This document shows positions 23,643 to 35,114 of a DNA stretch of 64,000 nt, piece by piece; the first letter of the stretch is position 1, and each line of letters starts with the position of its first letter. This DNA comes from Nephrocerus scutellatus (Eukaryota > Arthropoda > Insecta > Diptera > Pipunculidae): positions 16,851,462 through 16,915,461 of the forward strand of contig OX352763.1 of the NCBI GenBank assembly GCA_947095585.1. The letters are read 5' to 3'. The notes under the pieces are model-generated. The model searched no databases and was not told the origin of the DNA. It was given only the letters and a program-made list of their open reading frames with translations. Both the position numbers and the translations under genes were made by a program.

Positions 23643-23945
23643 AGGTGGTTCCGGCAAATTTTCTAATTTTTTCCCGTATAAACCTTACTCGGACTATGAC
23701 GCAGATTTTAAAATAAAAACGGTCCAGCCCGTCTCATGTGATGCAGTTACCAACGAACAGCATTTCATTTTTATTTATATAAAAGATAGGTTCCGGTCAA
23801 ATTTTGAGTCATTTTTTTTATTTTAAAATGTTCGTCATAGTCCGGATATGGTTCATACGGAAAGAAACATTGGAAAAGTTGCCCGGAATATATCTTCTAT
23901 ATAAATAAAAATTAAATGCTGTTCGTTGGTAACCGCATTAATTGT
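23500..23945. repeat. Compound array of about 150-bp units with head-to-head inversion
   Basis: Units contain, in order, CCGTATAAACCTTATTCGGA, CTATGACGAACAT, a GGTCCAGCC block, GTTACCAACGAACAG and ATTTTTATATA. Two lie on the plus strand (about 23515-23640 and 23660-23790). The region 23815-23940 carries the same blocks in reverse complement (GTTCGTCATAGTCCGG and CTGTTCGTTGGTAACCGCAT), so the array flips near 23800. Confidence 0.85.
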
Positions 23946-26900
23946 GTATTGATTCGCGATCTGTCCAACAAAAGTAGTTATTTCATTTATATTCCAATAA
24001 ATTCAAATAGTTGGTACTAAGTTCGCAAATGTCGTTTGACAGCTGATCCATTTGCACGGCATTTCTTTTGCGATCTGTCAACGCATCCCAATGATTTCGA
24101 CCGACATGCTATTAGATTTTAAAAGCATGCAGTTTCGGGTGCGGTTTGCATTCGCAATTACAATAAATAAATCACAATAAATTGAGTGTTTACGACATTA
24201 ACATTGAAAATCTATACCACTAGCATGGTCAATTGTATGCCGCCTGTTTCAGAGTCGGAAAACCATCAGCTTTGTTCGTTTACACACCAGACAACAAAAC
24301 AAATAAGAAACAGTGCGTGTAACTTTACGCGGAGGACCCTCGAAAGACCATGCCGAATTTCACACAAATCGATTGAGAAATGATTTAGTTCCCAAAATTT
24401 AAAAATGTAACACAATAATGTGACTAAAATTGTGACCCAAAAGCGCAACAATAAAAATGTCGTATATTTTAAAGCATTGCAAAGAACGAAATAGTGATGT
24501 ACAAGCAAACAATCAAAACAAACAAAAGCTTTGTTTCGATTAGTTTGCTATGATATTGCAATCGAAATTAAAATGTAAATAACACACCTTGAGATAAATT
24601 GTAATTTCAAATTTAATGGAAGAAAATAAATCATTCGGTTGACTTTTTCTCTCATGTTTACTTTGATTTAACATTTCAAATAGCTTTTCACAAATCCATA
24701 AAATTGATGTACTATTCTTTTGCCACTGTCCAAATAGCACAGTAATTATTATTTCGTGCTTCAATTAATTACTTCAATAATAAAGTGTGATAACAAAGTC
24801 CTAAAGTGCTAATCCCAATTGTCTATCGTGCGCCATCGAAAAAGATAGAGTGCTTTTTTATGTTCGTGCAGATAAACGCGCAACACTCTGTGGTCAATCG
24901 GGCTTGTCAGAAAATTACATTTTATGTCCTAAATCCGTGTTGGTCTATCAAATATGAATGATTTTCAAATCTGTGCCATTAATCTTTATCCAAGCATTGG
25001 CTCTTGGCGTATCTAGCGGCACAAATGCGGACAAACACAAACACTTGCATAGTAATACACACAAACACACAGTGACGCACATGAATAGCCTTGCCCCATA
25101 CTCCACTTTACTTTACTATCTATTCACACTCACCTTAATTTATTCCAAATGCCAGAGGAGGTAATTTCCAATTTTTTTTTCTTAATCCGAAAAAGCAAAG
25201 AAATTGTTGTGATGAACTATTTAATCCTTCTGCTTGTGCATCAATCTGGCTGCTTATTCAGTCGGTAGTCGGTCATGCATTCAGAATTCAATTTTAACTC
25301 ACTTCACATCACAACTTGTCGTAATTCGTAATGATTTTATTACAAAATTCCGGTCGCATGCTGTCGCCACTGCCGAAAGGATCCAACGACAATTATTTAC
25401 TTTTGATTCTGTTTCAATAATAACTTCACGTGATATTTTCGTTATTTTTTTAACATTTCTTTCAGCCGCGTGTGTGTCGTCGCGCCGTTTTCTATTTTAT
25501 TTTTTTATTTTCCTCCTGTTTTGATTTCATTTACGTTTTCATTAATTTTTACTGAGCGTATAAAAAATTACTGTGTTCACCGGAAAAACTAAAAAAAAAA
25601 ACAATCAAAGTCGCATGCAATGCTGCTGCTTCCACCTTGCACTTGGTTGGTTTCCGCAGTCGTTGGGATAATTCAATGCCACTTCGAACCACAGCCGCTC
25701 GATTAGCACCGCAAGTGGGGCACATCACGCACAATAAGTAGGTTGGTAATGTTGTGTGGATATGTTCACTGTCACTACGTTAATTACCCTCAATGGGTTT
25801 GGCTCCATTGAGCCTTCGTTGTTGATTATGGTAGACTAGGTAAGCTCTCCGCAGTGAACAACTAGCAATAAGTTGCAATACCGCACGTCCTGGCTACGAA
25901 GAACTGACGAATTATTTAAATAACGACACGAATAACGACACGACTCGGCTCCAACTTTCACCGACGATGTTTAGTTGAGGACTGATTTTGTGTTGGAATA
26001 ATGGTAAACTTTTATCACATCAGTAGAAAATAGTCGAGTTTCGCACTGCACTGCCGACCATGGCACAACTTAGAGAACACTTAATGGAAATAACTGACTT
26101 GATATTAAGAGAAATCGTACACTTTTCGCGTTTCTCTCTTTGCAGACGTTCGAAGAGAACCAAGTGGTAACATTTATTTACACCAGACACCTTTAGACGT
26201 CTTTTTACCCAAGGTCTCAACATTGGCATAAGTGAATTACGTTTACGAAGAATTTGCTCATTGCCTTTGAGCTATACAATGCAATAAAAAATAATCCGCT
26301 TAAAAAACCAGAAGAAAGTGTGTTTTTAAATACTCAGGAAACAATTTGAATGCTTCTCTGTTTAGACCTTTTATCCTTCCTATTTGTTGTTGTTCTGAAC
26401 AAAACCACGGTCACTTAAAATGTTCAGCCATTCTTTCTTTTCGAAATTGTTTTGCAATTTGTCATTATAGACTGGGATTCATTGAAACAATATCAATGGC
26501 AACTTTAAATTAGAAATTTTTAAAAAGCTGACTTGGTGTCTTCAAGTGCCCGTCTCATAGTTTGTAATTATATTACAATTTAACTTAACTAGTCTATGAG
26601 TAGTTGACCATTCAATTTTTGTAATTTGACAATAACCAAGCGCAAAACACTTCAAAAAGTCGGGATAAGTATGTGCGATAATGGAATTCGAATCCTAAGA
26701 TACATCACAATGTACATACTGCATACAAAAATAGGCACTGAATTAGAATTAAGCAATTTTGAATAGCATACTTTTAGGTTTATTAGATTATTTGAAATGT
26801 AACGGATTATAAGTTTAAATTATTATGTACTGGTCAAAAATGTAGTCAAACTGGGTTTTGCGGTTTGCCCGCTTTTTGTGAAAGAACATAATTATGCATC

Positions 26901-27180
26901 TAGCTTAGTTTTAGAAGATGACTCATTACATATTAGTGTCGTTAGTTGTAAATAAGGGAATAAGGCCACAATTTTATTTTGTAACAATACTCCACCTGAT
27001 GTTATAACCTGCTAATACATTATACATTATGAAGATTCCGGTCGCGTCAATTTTCAATTTTTTTAAGGAAAATTGGATGAACAAGCCTTAAGGTATATAT
27101 TTTTTAAATGATTATTATATAAAACTACTTAAATATACTTAGAACTAGATAAAAAACAAAAACAAACAAAAAAGGAAAAT
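23946..27180. other. Unique-looking intergenic DNA
   Basis: No transposon motif was recognised over about 3.2 kb. It contains one weak candidate first exon (24958-25158) and a TATAAAA-containing site near 25559. Host regulatory or non-coding sequence is plausible but unproven. Confidence 0.35.
24958..25158 (+). CDS. Weak candidate first coding exon with a signal-peptide-like start
   Basis: An ATG opens a 66-67 codon frame starting MIFKSVPLIFIQALALGVSS, which resembles a secretory signal peptide, followed by a His/Lys/Thr-rich stretch. The frame meets GAG|GTAATT near 25159, a fair splice donor. No continuation exon or known homologue was recognised. The low-complexity second half argues for a chance ORF. 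Confidence 0.12.
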
Positions 27181-27199
27181 AAAAATTCCTCAATAATAA

Positions 27200-28250
27200 C
27201 CTTAGCAGCGAGCCGTGCACCTAGTACATCTCGCCCAGAGAGCTGTCCCAGGAGAACTACGTGAGATCCATTGCACGAAACGCACATAACGCTTTCCCCG
27301 CTTATCTTAAGGGTTGAATGTTGGCCACACTCTAGTTAAGCCAATAGTATCTGATTGCATAATTATGAACGCGATCTCAGTCAAGTACGTTACTGCAGAT
27401 TATCATCCCGATTACCCAAAGCCATTGATATAATGTCGGATGCATTTGTCTGTTGCCCTTCTAGCAACATGGGCACGTTGCACGAGTTCGATAAATAGCA
27501 AAGTACATCCAGATGCAAGAATGCCTCAGTTGGTATAAGCCCGCTCTCTGGTGCTCTCAAGAATTACTGAGGATGTAGAAGAAATGCTCCCGAAATTAAG
27601 TCATTTGCAATAAAAGCTGACCGAACGAAACGGTTCCTAGTAATCCTTGATTTCCGGATGCCTATAATTGCAATATTTCCTTCTATACAAATATATTCAT
27701 GCACGCTCTAAGGCATTCCTCTCGAAGACACGAAATATTTCCATATATGAAGAACAGATGTTCCACCGTATTGAAAACGTTGCATACGTTAGAAATGTTC
27801 TTAGGAACGCCTGCTAGCAAAGAACCTTCACCTCCCATCTCAGATGGCATGAATAAAACAAATTTTTCATAGACTGGCTCTTTCCTTTTTCACAGCAGTA
27901 TTTACGTGTTCATTGAATACAAAAATGTATCAAAATATCCACCTAAATACCACACGACCATCTTTGTTGAAATTTTAATTTCGAAATTTCGCAGTATGCC
28001 CCAAATCATCGAATTAGGTGTGCAAACTTCTTTGATTTTCCTCGACTCTTTAGCCGTGTATGTAAAGCATAATGTCGTCAGCGTAATCAACGTATGCAAA
28101 CATATCCTTCAGTACTTCAGCAATAAATATATTAAACAGAAGTGGCACCGCTTCTAAAACTTTCCCGCAGAAGATTAATTGGCCTATAGTTCGTCGGATC
28201 AGAAAGATCTTTCTTTTTTAAAAAAACTGTTATTTAACTTGACTTGACCC
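27200..28250 (-). pseudogene. Non-LTR RT relic, internally deleted (family G)
   Basis: From about 28235 the minus strand reads KKDLSDPTNYRPINL (RT fingers block). It then jumps to LFNIFIAEVLKDMFAYVDYA with an intact YADD box (about 28100-28070) without motif A, so an internal deletion is evident. ISTKMVVWYLGGYFDTF (about 27970-27920) follows as the thumb block. Further on, VCNVFNTVEHLFF (about 27790-27750) matches the C-terminal zinc-finger-type 'CxxC..ETVEHLFFxC' of RT/RNase H LINEs. Confidence 0.82.
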
Positions 28251-28280
28251 CGTTTGGTCTGTATTTGCGATAAATTTGTG

Positions 28281-28480
28281 GTCCCTTTTTATCACCTTCC
28301 ACAAGTCCTAGAGAGCTACAATTTTGTGAGTGCTTAAGTCCAAAATAGCATTTTTTTATGTTCCGCATATGTCGCATTTCGCGTCTGGCGCGTGTGATGG
28401 TTTAAAATCGCGCCATTTTCTCACTTTTTGAGGTCTTTTTTATCCACATTTCGCAGGGGGCTGAAATTTTGTGAGCGACT
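28281..28480 (-). repeat. Inverted copies of the 18.6-kb satellite unit
   Basis: The reverse complement carries CTCACAAAATTTCAG, TTAAAAAGGACCTCAAA-like sequence, GAGAAAATGGCG, a CACACGCG core and CTATTTTGGACTTA, in the same order as 18545-18950. About 1.4 units are present, directly next to the RT relic that ends at about 28250. Confidence 0.85.
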
Positions 28481-30003
28481 CAATGTCAGGGCCCATTGTT
28501 TATTAATGAAAAACCCCTTTAATGTCTTCCAACAACTCGAGAAGGACTAATTATTGAGTAAGATATTAAAAACTACGCAGCATTTCCGTATGATATCGAC
28601 CGGAAGGTGTTTTAAAATGATATTGGGAAATCTGTCAAAGGTTTATGTTCAGTTTCCTGAAAATTTCAGTAAGCTCAGTCATCGTCAAGAAGTAGTTTTT
28701 GTTCGATCTGGCGTTAGTTAGTCCGTTTTCATGTCATTTGTGTAACACACAAGAGCTCCCGAGTAATTGTGAAGAATATGAAATCCGTGCAATGCATCAT
28801 TCGCTTTATTTGCAGAACTACTTGGAAGGTCTACTATTTGGTGCACCATTTCAAAATGTGATCTAATAAGATTAATCTTCTTGACACCCTCCCTAACAAC
28901 ATAGAAGTTGTTGATGATTGGTATCGTTCTGCTATCAATTTGCGCTCGGGAAATTAGATAACCTGAAGCCATTGGTATCTTCAATTCCGGTACAGTAATA
29001 ACAATAACATGTTTCTTGAGTCAGACTATACAATGTTTTCAGCTCGGTGCTTCCAATTACTGTTAATACTGTTTCGAAATTGTATTCCAGTGGGGTTTTC
29101 ACAATTCTCGAAAAGGGACTTGAATCTCATTAGATCACTTTTCACCAGTACTGCACTGTACTGCACTGAGCACTGTGATCACCACTACTCCAAGAAGTGG
29201 GCGAAAAATATCATAATCATCACATTTGGCTCTACAATTTATGGTCTACTTTCTCTTTTGGGCGACCTTCTTGTAAAACTCTTGGGTTTTTATTTTGATG
29301 CATATTTATAACCATTGTACTGATGAACAACGAAAGTCAAATACTCGTATACTTCACCAATCACCATAATAACGAATGGTATGTGCAACATCGAAACGAT
29401 CAAACCACAAAAAATAACGAAATGGATTTTCAAGTTTTTGCTCATCCATTATACTCGCAAGACCTGTCTACAACATATTTTCACTTTTAAAAAAAATACA
29501 CAATAAATTTTGGAAAAAATAATTCTATGCTTTCCCCAAGTTGAAGTTTTAATGTAGGTACGCCCAGTAACAGCATGGAAGGGCGCAAATGTGCGTGTAA
29601 CCCAAGGCAAATTTGTATTTACCAACAAGGTACTGAATATACGATATACGAGCGTTCTATTGAAGCAGTAAGATATGGCAGTCCCAGTTTCCATTCAACT
29701 GCTCCAACTTTGCTTATCACTGCCGTTGCTTTTGTCTGTGAACAAAAACAATGCGCGCAGGATAAAGAGTCAGAGAACTTTTCAAGCTCATGGAACTTCT
29801 CCTGTTGCTTATAATAGGAATTCATATTTCACATACAACATTAAAGGATTCTATGCAAACTTGTATACGTGTATGGGTATATATTTATGCGAAAGTATAA
29901 TCATTATAAACATACAAACACTAAATTATCACAGAAATGATTAACTTTTTTAGCAGCAACCGAATGAAAAGGCATCCTTTCGCCGCTCTGTCATGCCCTT
30001 TAT
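28481..30003. other. Spacer, no gene supported
   Basis: Open frames at 28718-28984, 29009-29311 and 29575-29944 show no domain or codon pattern that I recognise. Confidence 0.35.
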
Positions 30004-30041
30004 GAGCAGCTAGCAACAAACTGCCTGCTAGCTAGCTGCTC
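30004..30041. repeat. Perfect 11-bp inverted repeat (hairpin)
   Basis: GAGCAGCTAGC at 30004-30014 pairs with GCTAGCTGCTC at 30031-30041, leaving a 16-base loop. There is no poly-T or gene context that would make it a terminator. Confidence 0.8.
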
Positions 30042-30784
30042 GAATGATGTGATTTATAAGGCTTCATGGTAATAAGAGAAAAACCTATTCGAGTGCAAAG
30101 CTGCTCAGCTTATCCCGTAAGCCTATTACGGTGCTATAATATTTGAAAGGATGCGAAATCACAGAAGAACATTGTTTGTCTTCGCTATTTGCATTCACAT
30201 TTATTACGATGTAATGGAATTATTTTATCTTCCAAATGGCAGTAGTGCCATCCCGAATTTCGCCCGATGCAATTTATAAAAATTCATTTTTTTTTAAAAC
30301 TCGAGAGGAATATCTAGTGATAGTGTAAAAGGAAAGAATGTCAGAGTAAATTTCCCTACCACGGTTGGCCTTGGTTTTTGGCTTCTTTTATGTTTTTTTT
30401 TGTTCCTTCGCACTTATCTGTTTTTTGCACCGTTGCGTTGCGTTGAAGCTTATTGCAGAATTCAATCGAAAATTTCCATTTTCTTATCAAATAAATTAAT
30501 TTGAAAATAATACTCAAGGACTTAGATTATTCGCTTGAAGTTTCTTTTGAACTGGAACGGTTTTGGGATGTGCGTGGTAGCATTGCTTGATGGTACATTA
30601 CAAAGCATTCTTTTTAGGAAAAAGTAATTTCATTTGAATATCACAATGACATTTTCTTGATTAATTTTAAGTTCGCTATAAGATTAGAGGTACTTTTAAA
30701 TTTTTGCAGGAGTTCTACTAAATTGCGATCTTCTCTTAAATTATATAAATCCTTCCCTATATGTATTATGTGTAATCTCAGTAT

Positions 30785-31560
30785 GGAGCTGGTGGAAGTG
30801 CGATCAAACCTCCATGTGGTGATCAGGCTAGTCCCTTGAAAGTAAGGTTGGCACGGCTAGGCCAATAACCCTGCCCGTAAAAAACTCTATTACGGAACCC
30901 AATATCAGCCTCGGATACACTGATGAACGACGACGACCACAGCAACGAAAACGGTTAAACGATTTAATAATTTTCTCATGGAACGTACGCTCACTGTATA
31001 GAGCTCTGCACAGCAGTTGACCGATACTCTGTCCAAATATTATGCTGACATAACAGCAAGCCAGGATATGCGGTGGACGGGTACTGGTGTCTTACAAAAA
31101 TCAGCATATTACATATATTACAGCTGTCATGTAAGACATCATGTGCTCGGGGTGGGGTTTTTTAGTCAGCAAAAGAATGAAACCAACCGTTATAGGCTTT
31201 AAAGCAATAAAACAGATTTAAAACATAGACTCCTAAACGTTCACGCACAAAGGATTCCTTAGATGATAAAAAAGAAGAATTATTTGAATCATTCGGAAGG
31301 GAACTCCATGCCTGCACTCAATATGATGTCAAAATCATTCTGGGTGATATGAATGATAAAATAGGTAGGGAGACAGTATTCAGGCAGTACATTGGCACCT
31401 ATAGTTTACACGAGAACATTAATGACAAGGGACAATGAGTCATAGAGATGGCAGCAAGCAATAATTTGGTCGTTGTGAGTACAAGGTTTGCGCGTAAAAG
31501 TATCCATAAATATTTATTGATACCTGAAATACACTGCCTATTGCTCGATTGGTTGATAAT
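30785..31560 (+). pseudogene. Family A 5' part: endonuclease region, copy A3
   Basis: The plus strand reads FSWNVRSLY-like sequence (about 30970-31005), then SKYYADITASQDMRWTGTG (about 31029-31088). It continues with KSAYYIYYSCHVRHHVLGVG (about 31098-31157), YDVKIILGDMNDKIGRE (about 31323-31372), YSLHENINDKGQ and STRFARKSIHK (about 31480-31510). These are the N-terminal and central blocks of an APE-type endonuclease. The last three match the endonuclease in copy A7. There is no RT downstream, so the copy is 3' truncated. The 5' boundary is approximate. Confidence 0.85.
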
Positions 31561-32689
31561 CTATTAGGTGGCAAGTGATAAGGGTTGTGTAACTGCGGTT
31601 AGGTTCTTCACAAGATAAAAACTCACTATACAGATAGAGGCTAAAAATGCCCAGTAGTGGCATTTGCTTCCCGCACAATGCCAATGAACATACAAGCGAG
31701 CAATTAAGATAACAGTGCCAGCTTGTATCGTTAAGATAAAGTTATTTATGTAGATATGAAATTTAGCGATAGCAGAGTGAAACATGATAAGGGTATTTAT
31801 GAAACGATAGCAGAGTGATACATTATAAGACATGTTGATCACAACAAGAGCAACATTTTGTTGACAGGATTAGAATAGCTCCACGAAGTAGTTTATTCGC
31901 GGAAGACGCTTTCAATTTAATTGCACACATGTATATTTCCGATGACAATACAATTTCTATTAAAATTTGAGAGTGAATTTTTTTTTTTAATTTTATATTT
32001 TTACACCATATGCGTCACACGCGACACAAGAAGCCGAGATATACGAGTTCCTACCAAAAACTTTTCACTACACACACGAATGTATTCTGCTATGCGAGAT
32101 ACACTCGTGTATGTATATTTAGTTGTAATTCAGTCTAAATAATATTTTTCATGTAAACTCTCCAACAACCAAAAGTTTACTAAATTCCACAATAAATGCT
32201 GAAAATCAAAAACAGATGCGAAGCACTGCAACCCAACAACAAAACAACCACAATCGTAAAGCAAGCAGCACTGCTTACAGCGCATCAGCTCATTAGCGCA
32301 CACAGAACATAGTCATTATAGTATGATATGATTGTATGGGAGCACCCCGATCCCGCAGCCCGATCACTCTTAAATAGAAAGTATTGTCATGGGATACACA
32401 TATGTGTGCAAAGTTTGAATAAAATCGGTTTTTAGGAAGTGTGTTCAAAATTTATCACAAGATTCTGCCCACCAGCCAGCCAGCCACCCAGCCACACAGC
32501 CAGCCAGCCAGCCACGGGCGTGCGAAGTTAATATAGAGAATTAAAAACAAAAGAGAAGAGATTTACAGAAAACATTTAGGTGCGTCCAATTAAGTGAACC
32601 AGGCTGTATATATTATATTAATACTTCTACCATTAGTTCTCAACTGAAATTGAAGTTCCCTTATCTACTTATTCAATCTTAATTCCCGC
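31561..32689. other. Spacer with a CAGC microsatellite
   Basis: AT-rich DNA with no gene recognised. The (CAGC)n tract is listed separately. Confidence 0.4.
32469..32514. repeat. (CAGC)n microsatellite
   Basis: About eleven imperfect CAGC units, interrupted by CACC. Confidence 0.92.
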
Positions 32690-32699
32690 GGTACTTCAA

Positions 32700-32896
32700 A
32701 ACTCATCAGTTAACCCTCATCGCTGGACACACTGTGAAGTTCAGAAGAGATATTTTCATCAGCTACACAACACGCACATGGAATGCTATACCGACCTCTA
32801 TATTTTCTCAACAACTTACCAAAGAAGCAATTAAAATCCATGCACACAGACATATTCTCCTGTCCTCTCTATTACACCGCAATGCCAAACAATGAC
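32700..32896 (+). pseudogene. Extreme C-terminus of a jockey/CR1-like RT (family C-like)
   Basis: The frame reads HTVKFRRDIFISYTTRTWNA and then IPTSIFSQQLTKEAIKIHAH, ending at a TGA near 32895. It corresponds to 'KFRDSFFSRTTRMWNALSSQL' at 43551-43613. Only the last 65 or so codons remain, as expected of a 5'-truncated LINE. Confidence 0.75.
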
Positions 32897-32899
32897 ACA

Positions 32900-34730
32900 A
32901 CACTTAGCCAATACTTTTGCATCTGGTTATTAATCTAGGTGTGCATTAAAGGAAAACTGTCGGCAACAAAACGTCGTAGTCAAGAGTCAAACTCTTTAAT
33001 GGCTTAAAGTTGAAGAAATGTTCTTTCATTAAAGGGAATTAATAAAGTTTTGTTAACAACATGTTTACTAAATCAGAATATAATTTTCTGGCATTCTCCT
33101 AAGCCAAGAGGTCCTGAAGTGATATGTAAACTATGCACGCACTTCTAATTAATTGTTGAAACCCTTGTTCCCGTAATTAAATGGAAATGTTATTCTCCAT
33201 AATGCATAATGTTAATTATTCAATCTGGCTTAAAGCAAACAACGAAAGGTTGAACAATAGCACCGCATCACATCGTAGTGCACCACAATCACTGCGGAAT
33301 GCAAACCCCAAGTACAATAAACAACAAACTCCCGGCTGCCAACTGGCCCATCACACTGCAGACTTCATCAATTTAATATTTTAGCTTGGCTTGGCAGTCA
33401 AATGGTTGCAAGAGGATTTCTTAAGAAGCGAAATTTCGCCAAAAGGTGCAAATTGGCTACATTCAAAGACAAAGTTCAAACGCAAACACAGCAAAGCGAC
33501 ACGTACTGCTTTCGCAAAGAGGCCACGAGAATTTTAATTAAAAATTTGTTCCGTCACCGTACGCTCCAGTTTTCCTACAAGTGTTGGACAAGGTTGAGAA
33601 GGATAACGCGCACTTTTTGCGGAATAGGGTTAACTCTGGCAATAAATAAATTATGTTTGTTGGGCATAGATGTGTCTGTCTCTATGTATTTCGTATATAC
33701 GAGTATATTGACAAATTATATAATATCATTCAAGGGCATTCAAGTCTGTTGGCGTCTGTGGCAGCGATTTTAATCTCTCCAGATAGCGCACTACACCGCA
33801 CCCAACCAATAGCCATGCCCATCAGGTCACATCTATTTTGTGGAATGCAAATTATAATCCCGATTTGGTAAAATTTCAGCCGAACGCCGCCATAGAACCA
33901 TTAAATTTCTCAGAGGAAAACTCATAGCACGAACAGCAGGAACAGCAGGTGGTATGAGTATGAGTGCAGGACGATCCAATAAGGCCGAAATTACCAAGTG
34001 GCTGGCTGGTTACGATAGCTTCAACATTGGTGGTGATTTTGGAGTGCTCTCCGTTGACTCTACGCTCTCTCTTATCGTGTTAATTTCGTTTTAATTTTTG
34101 GATTTTTTGATATTGAAAATAATATGGTTGTGGCACAGTTGGTGGTGGTGCGGAAATAATTTTGCGACCGGCACGCGGCGGCCTATCACAGAAAACACAA
34201 ATTGATGTTCCAATTAACTGTACACCAACCGCGAAACAACCACCAGGCGCTGCACACACAGCCAACAGTTGTGATTAACTGATGGCCGGTTAATAGGAAT
34301 AGCGATTTAGGCGGCAAATGTAATTAGAGCTTAAAAGCAGACGAGCTCGTCAACCAGATTGTATGACTATTGTGGCAGGAGCACATTCCCCGAATTGTTG
34401 CATTAATTTTGCGTTAATATGCAATGTTTTGAATAAAACAAATTTCATAATTATTCCACTTGAAAGTGAATTCTTTCATCAGTTAAAGTAACAAGCACGC
34501 AAATGTATTATTGTTATTGATGATGGAATATTCCGTATTTAATTGAGTTTATTTAGCGGTAATTTACGAGGCAACGGTTAACGAAATAGCCACATAAATT
34601 AGAATTTTATTTTATTTCAAAACAGAGCTGTGTTATTTGTGGGTTTTGTTTTATACTCGGATTTTTGTGTAAAACCACAAAGTCGCTACTTTATTGGTGG
34701 ACTACAAATCAGATTTAAACTAAGCTCTTA
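32900..34730. other. Spacer, no gene supported
   Basis: Open frames at 33402-33773 and on the minus strand at 34080-34265 show no recognisable domain. No repeat was recognised. Confidence 0.35.
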
Positions 34731-34732
34731 AT

Positions 34733-34838
34733 TATATATATATATATATATACCTATATACAGTATATACAGTCTATAGAAATCGGATCATATTAACTGA
34801 ATATTGTACTAGATGAACGTAATAATAATAATAATAAT
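34733..34838. repeat. (TA)n and (AAT)n microsatellites
   Basis: A TA tract lies at 34733-34752 and an AAT tract at 34821-34838, just outside the family C fragment that follows. Confidence 0.9.
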
Positions 34839-34842
34839 TGGA

Positions 34843-35095
34843 AAAGCTGAGAGTGCTGTCGTCAGCAAAAAAAATTAGATACGCCACCAAATCGCCAGTG
34901 AACGTTGCTTTCGAAAACTGTACTGCTGATCGGTAAGATCCCCCGATATCAATAATCTTGTAAAGAACAGAATAGAACGCACTATAGGACCGTTGCCCCT
35001 TTTTAAGTACATATGGGAAAATCGCGGTTTTGCAACTCGATTAGAACCAGAAAAAAAAAGAGAAATGGTAAAGCTTACGCAAAGATTTTGCCAGC
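34843..35095 (-). pseudogene. Internally deleted family C RT fragment
   Basis: The minus strand reads NRVAKPRFSHMYLKRGNGP and then GDLTDQQYSFRKQRS (about 34945-34900), equivalent to the DRQYGYRRQRSTGD block at 7790. It then passes directly to FADDSTLSAF-coding DNA (34866-34846), skipping motifs A and B. The same TGCTGACGACAGCACTC string encodes FADDSTL at 42841. Confidence 0.75.
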
Positions 35096-35114
35096 GTAGA
35101 ACAACAATCATCAT

